This document shows positions 21,670 to 23,154 of a DNA stretch of 23,154 nt, one piece after another. Source of the DNA: a virus. The stretch lies in IMG/VR virus record IMGVR_UViG_3300015261_000158, positions 1 to 23,154 of that record; one strand, 5' to 3'. Numbering within the stretch: position 1 is the first letter of the stretch; every line of letters begins with the position of its first letter. The translations under genes and the position numbers were made by a program. The notes under the pieces were generated by a model, which was not told where the DNA came from, did no database searches, and saw only the letters and a program-made list of their open reading frames with translations.

Positions 21670-23154
21670 ATGGCAGCTGGAACTATTTCTATTAAAAACG
21701 GTGAGAAGGTGATCACCGGTATCGATACAAACTTTACTGACGCGCTTAACCCCGGCGACTTCATCGTATTCACCGCCGGAAATGTGGTTTACACCCTGGC
21801 GATCAACTCCATCGAGAGCGACACCTCAGCAACGTTAACTAAAGCATACGCCGGGCCTACGGTTACAGGCGCTGGCTGGTCTGCTGTGCCATCGGGAACT
21901 ATGGCAGCGATCACAATGGAGGTGGTTACGCAGGTTACAGAGGCTTTGCGCGGGCTGAATTTTGATAAATCAAACTGGCAGCAGGTTTTTAGCAATGACG
22001 AAGAAATAACAGTTACGCTCCCGGACGGGAAAACCTTCAGCGGCCCAAGCTGGGGGATGTTAATAGAAATGGTTAACGCCCTGAACACAAATATGGCCGC
22101 CCCAGTAGTTACTGGTACGTTGAATCAAGACGCCCTACCAAATGGAACCTATGGGCATACGATCTTATCTGGCAGCGCCACTACTGGTGCGAAGCATTAT
22201 CTGCGTAAGTTTCGCGGCGCTCAACCAGACACCGTATTTCATGAAACTGTCGAAGGCTCGCTTTACAGGCTGGCTACTGGCAGAACAGATGAACAGAGTG
22301 TTTTAGAGATCAACAATAACGCTTATCTGCGTGTTCCTGGCGAATTTCAGACTACCAACCCGAACGGGCTTCGCATCGCTTACGGCGACTATGGAACACT
22401 TATTCGCAGTGACGGCGGCATTACCTATTTTCTGTTAACAAACGCTGGCGATCCTTTCGGTAACTGGAATGCACTTCGCCCGATCTTGTTCGAGAACACT
22501 ACCGGACGCGTTACCCTGGGCGAGGGGGTGAACGTTACCGGCGCGGGGATCAATACAAACCTGCTAAATAGCACCGGCACTATTACGGCCCGTAACGCTG
22601 GCCCGTTCTCTTACGCTGAGCAATATAACTCTGTTGCATCCTCTTATTTTGAAGAGGTCAGCATCCAAGGCGAGCAGATAAGCGAATACCATGCGCTAAT
22701 TAAACAACGGGTGAGCGCGCCCAACGCCACAGCTGCGATCTCCATGGGGACGTTGATCGGAAAAGGCGCAGCGGATAATGCTGCGTCACTCTCATGGACT
22801 CTACACATGAGAGGTACTGAAGATAATGACATCCTCCATTCGTGGGATGTTAAAGGAAATTACAACGCCCCAGGCATGATCATGCCTGGCAACTACGAGA
22901 ACTTTGACGCCCGTTATCAACGCAATTTAGCAGCCTTTGCAGAGCATGAGCTTACGCTTACTGAATTACGTGAACACCGCATAAACTGTGCGATCCGCGC
23001 AATTCAGCCTTTGCAAGCGGCGGTTGATCTGGACATGGCTACCGATGCAGAACGTGAACAACTAACCGCCCTCAAACTTTACCTGGTCGAACTGCATCGC
23101 CTTGATCTCACTAAGCGACACGTTAAGTGGCCGAAAGCACCAGATTACATTTAA
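21670..23154 (+). CDS. Side tail fibre protein with Tfa-like C-terminus, 494 aa
   Basis: I chose ATG 21670, with GGAG at 21658-21661 eight bases upstream; TTG 21646 in the same frame lies next to the terminator and has none. The N-terminal 140 residues (GTISIKNGEKVITGIDTNFT; FDKSNWQQVFSNDEEITVTL) look like a virion-attachment module. The middle is beta-rich, with segments such as KHYLRKFRG and LRPILFENTTGRVTLGEG expected for a trimeric fibre shaft or head. The last 80 residues (IQPLQAAVDLDMATDAEREQ, then a Leu-rich helix and VKWPKAP) match the C-terminus of tail fibre assembly (Tfa) proteins. Fibre and assembly-type domain are thus in one chain. The stop is the last codon of the window, so the gene is complete. 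Confidence 0.85.
   Translation: MAAGTISIKNGEKVITGIDTNFTDALNPGDFIVFTAGNVVYTLAINSIESDTSATLTKAYAGPTVTGAGWSAVPSGTMAAITMEVVTQVTEALRGLNFDKSNWQQVFSNDEEITVTLPDGKTFSGPSWGMLIEMVNALNTNMAAPVVTGTLNQDALPNGTYGHTILSGSATTGAKHYLRKFRGAQPDTVFHETVEGSLYRLATGRTDEQSVLEINNNAYLRVPGEFQTTNPNGLRIAYGDYGTLIRSDGGITYFLLTNAGDPFGNWNALRPILFENTTGRVTLGEGVNVTGAGINTNLLNSTGTITARNAGPFSYAEQYNSVASSYFEEVSIQGEQISEYHALIKQRVSAPNATAAISMGTLIGKGAADNAASLSWTLHMRGTEDNDILHSWDVKGNYNAPGMIMPGNYENFDARYQRNLAAFAEHELTLTELREHRINCAIRAIQPLQAAVDLDMATDAEREQLTALKLYLVELHRLDLTKRHVKWPKAPDYI

Overview
The window is a 23 kb piece of the late operon of a temperate, lambda-like siphovirus (long non-contractile tail), as a prophage or free phage. The host is most probably a member of the Enterobacterales. 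This rests on the lambda-type tail genes (GT, tape measure, M, L, K, I, J), the embedded Rz/Rz1 pair, a Tfa-type fibre C-terminus and E. coli-like ribosome-binding sites. The sequence alone does not fix the genus. Nearly everything is on the + strand and tightly packed, with TAATG, TGATG and ATGA stop/start overlaps.

Layout. (1) 1-855: end of the lysis module (the 3' part of Rz with Rz1 embedded in it), then two small unrecognised genes, each preceded by a near-identical short terminator. (2) 856-1322: a GC-rich stretch with several hairpins, then the only convincing minus-strand gene, a 67-aa protein with an operator-like inverted repeat upstream. (3) 1323-9592: packaging and head module: terminase small and large subunits, DUF4055-type portal, MuF-like minor head protein, scaffold, major capsid protein, an Ig-like (BIG2) extension, and three or four connector/neck proteins ending in a tail terminator. 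(4) 9642-17162: tail tube, G and GT chaperones, tape measure, an inserted lipoprotein gene that looks like a moron, and M, L, K and I. (5) 17213-23154: J (central tail fibre/host specificity), a small lipoprotein overlapping the end of J, two related small proteins beginning MAYG, and a side tail fibre ending in a Tfa-like domain.

The most interesting signals are two canonical -1 frameshift heptamers. One, A AAA AAG just before the capsid stop codon, would fuse a complete BIG2 domain to a fraction of the major capsid protein. The other, A AAA AAC, makes the classical G-GT tail chaperone fusion. Other points of interest are a chain of stem-loops upstream of the terminase genes, two AT-rich cassettes encoding lipoproteins (possible superinfection-exclusion or lysogenic-conversion genes), and eight intrinsic terminators spread along the operon. 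So many terminators suggest that late transcription depends on a Q-type antiterminator encoded outside the window.
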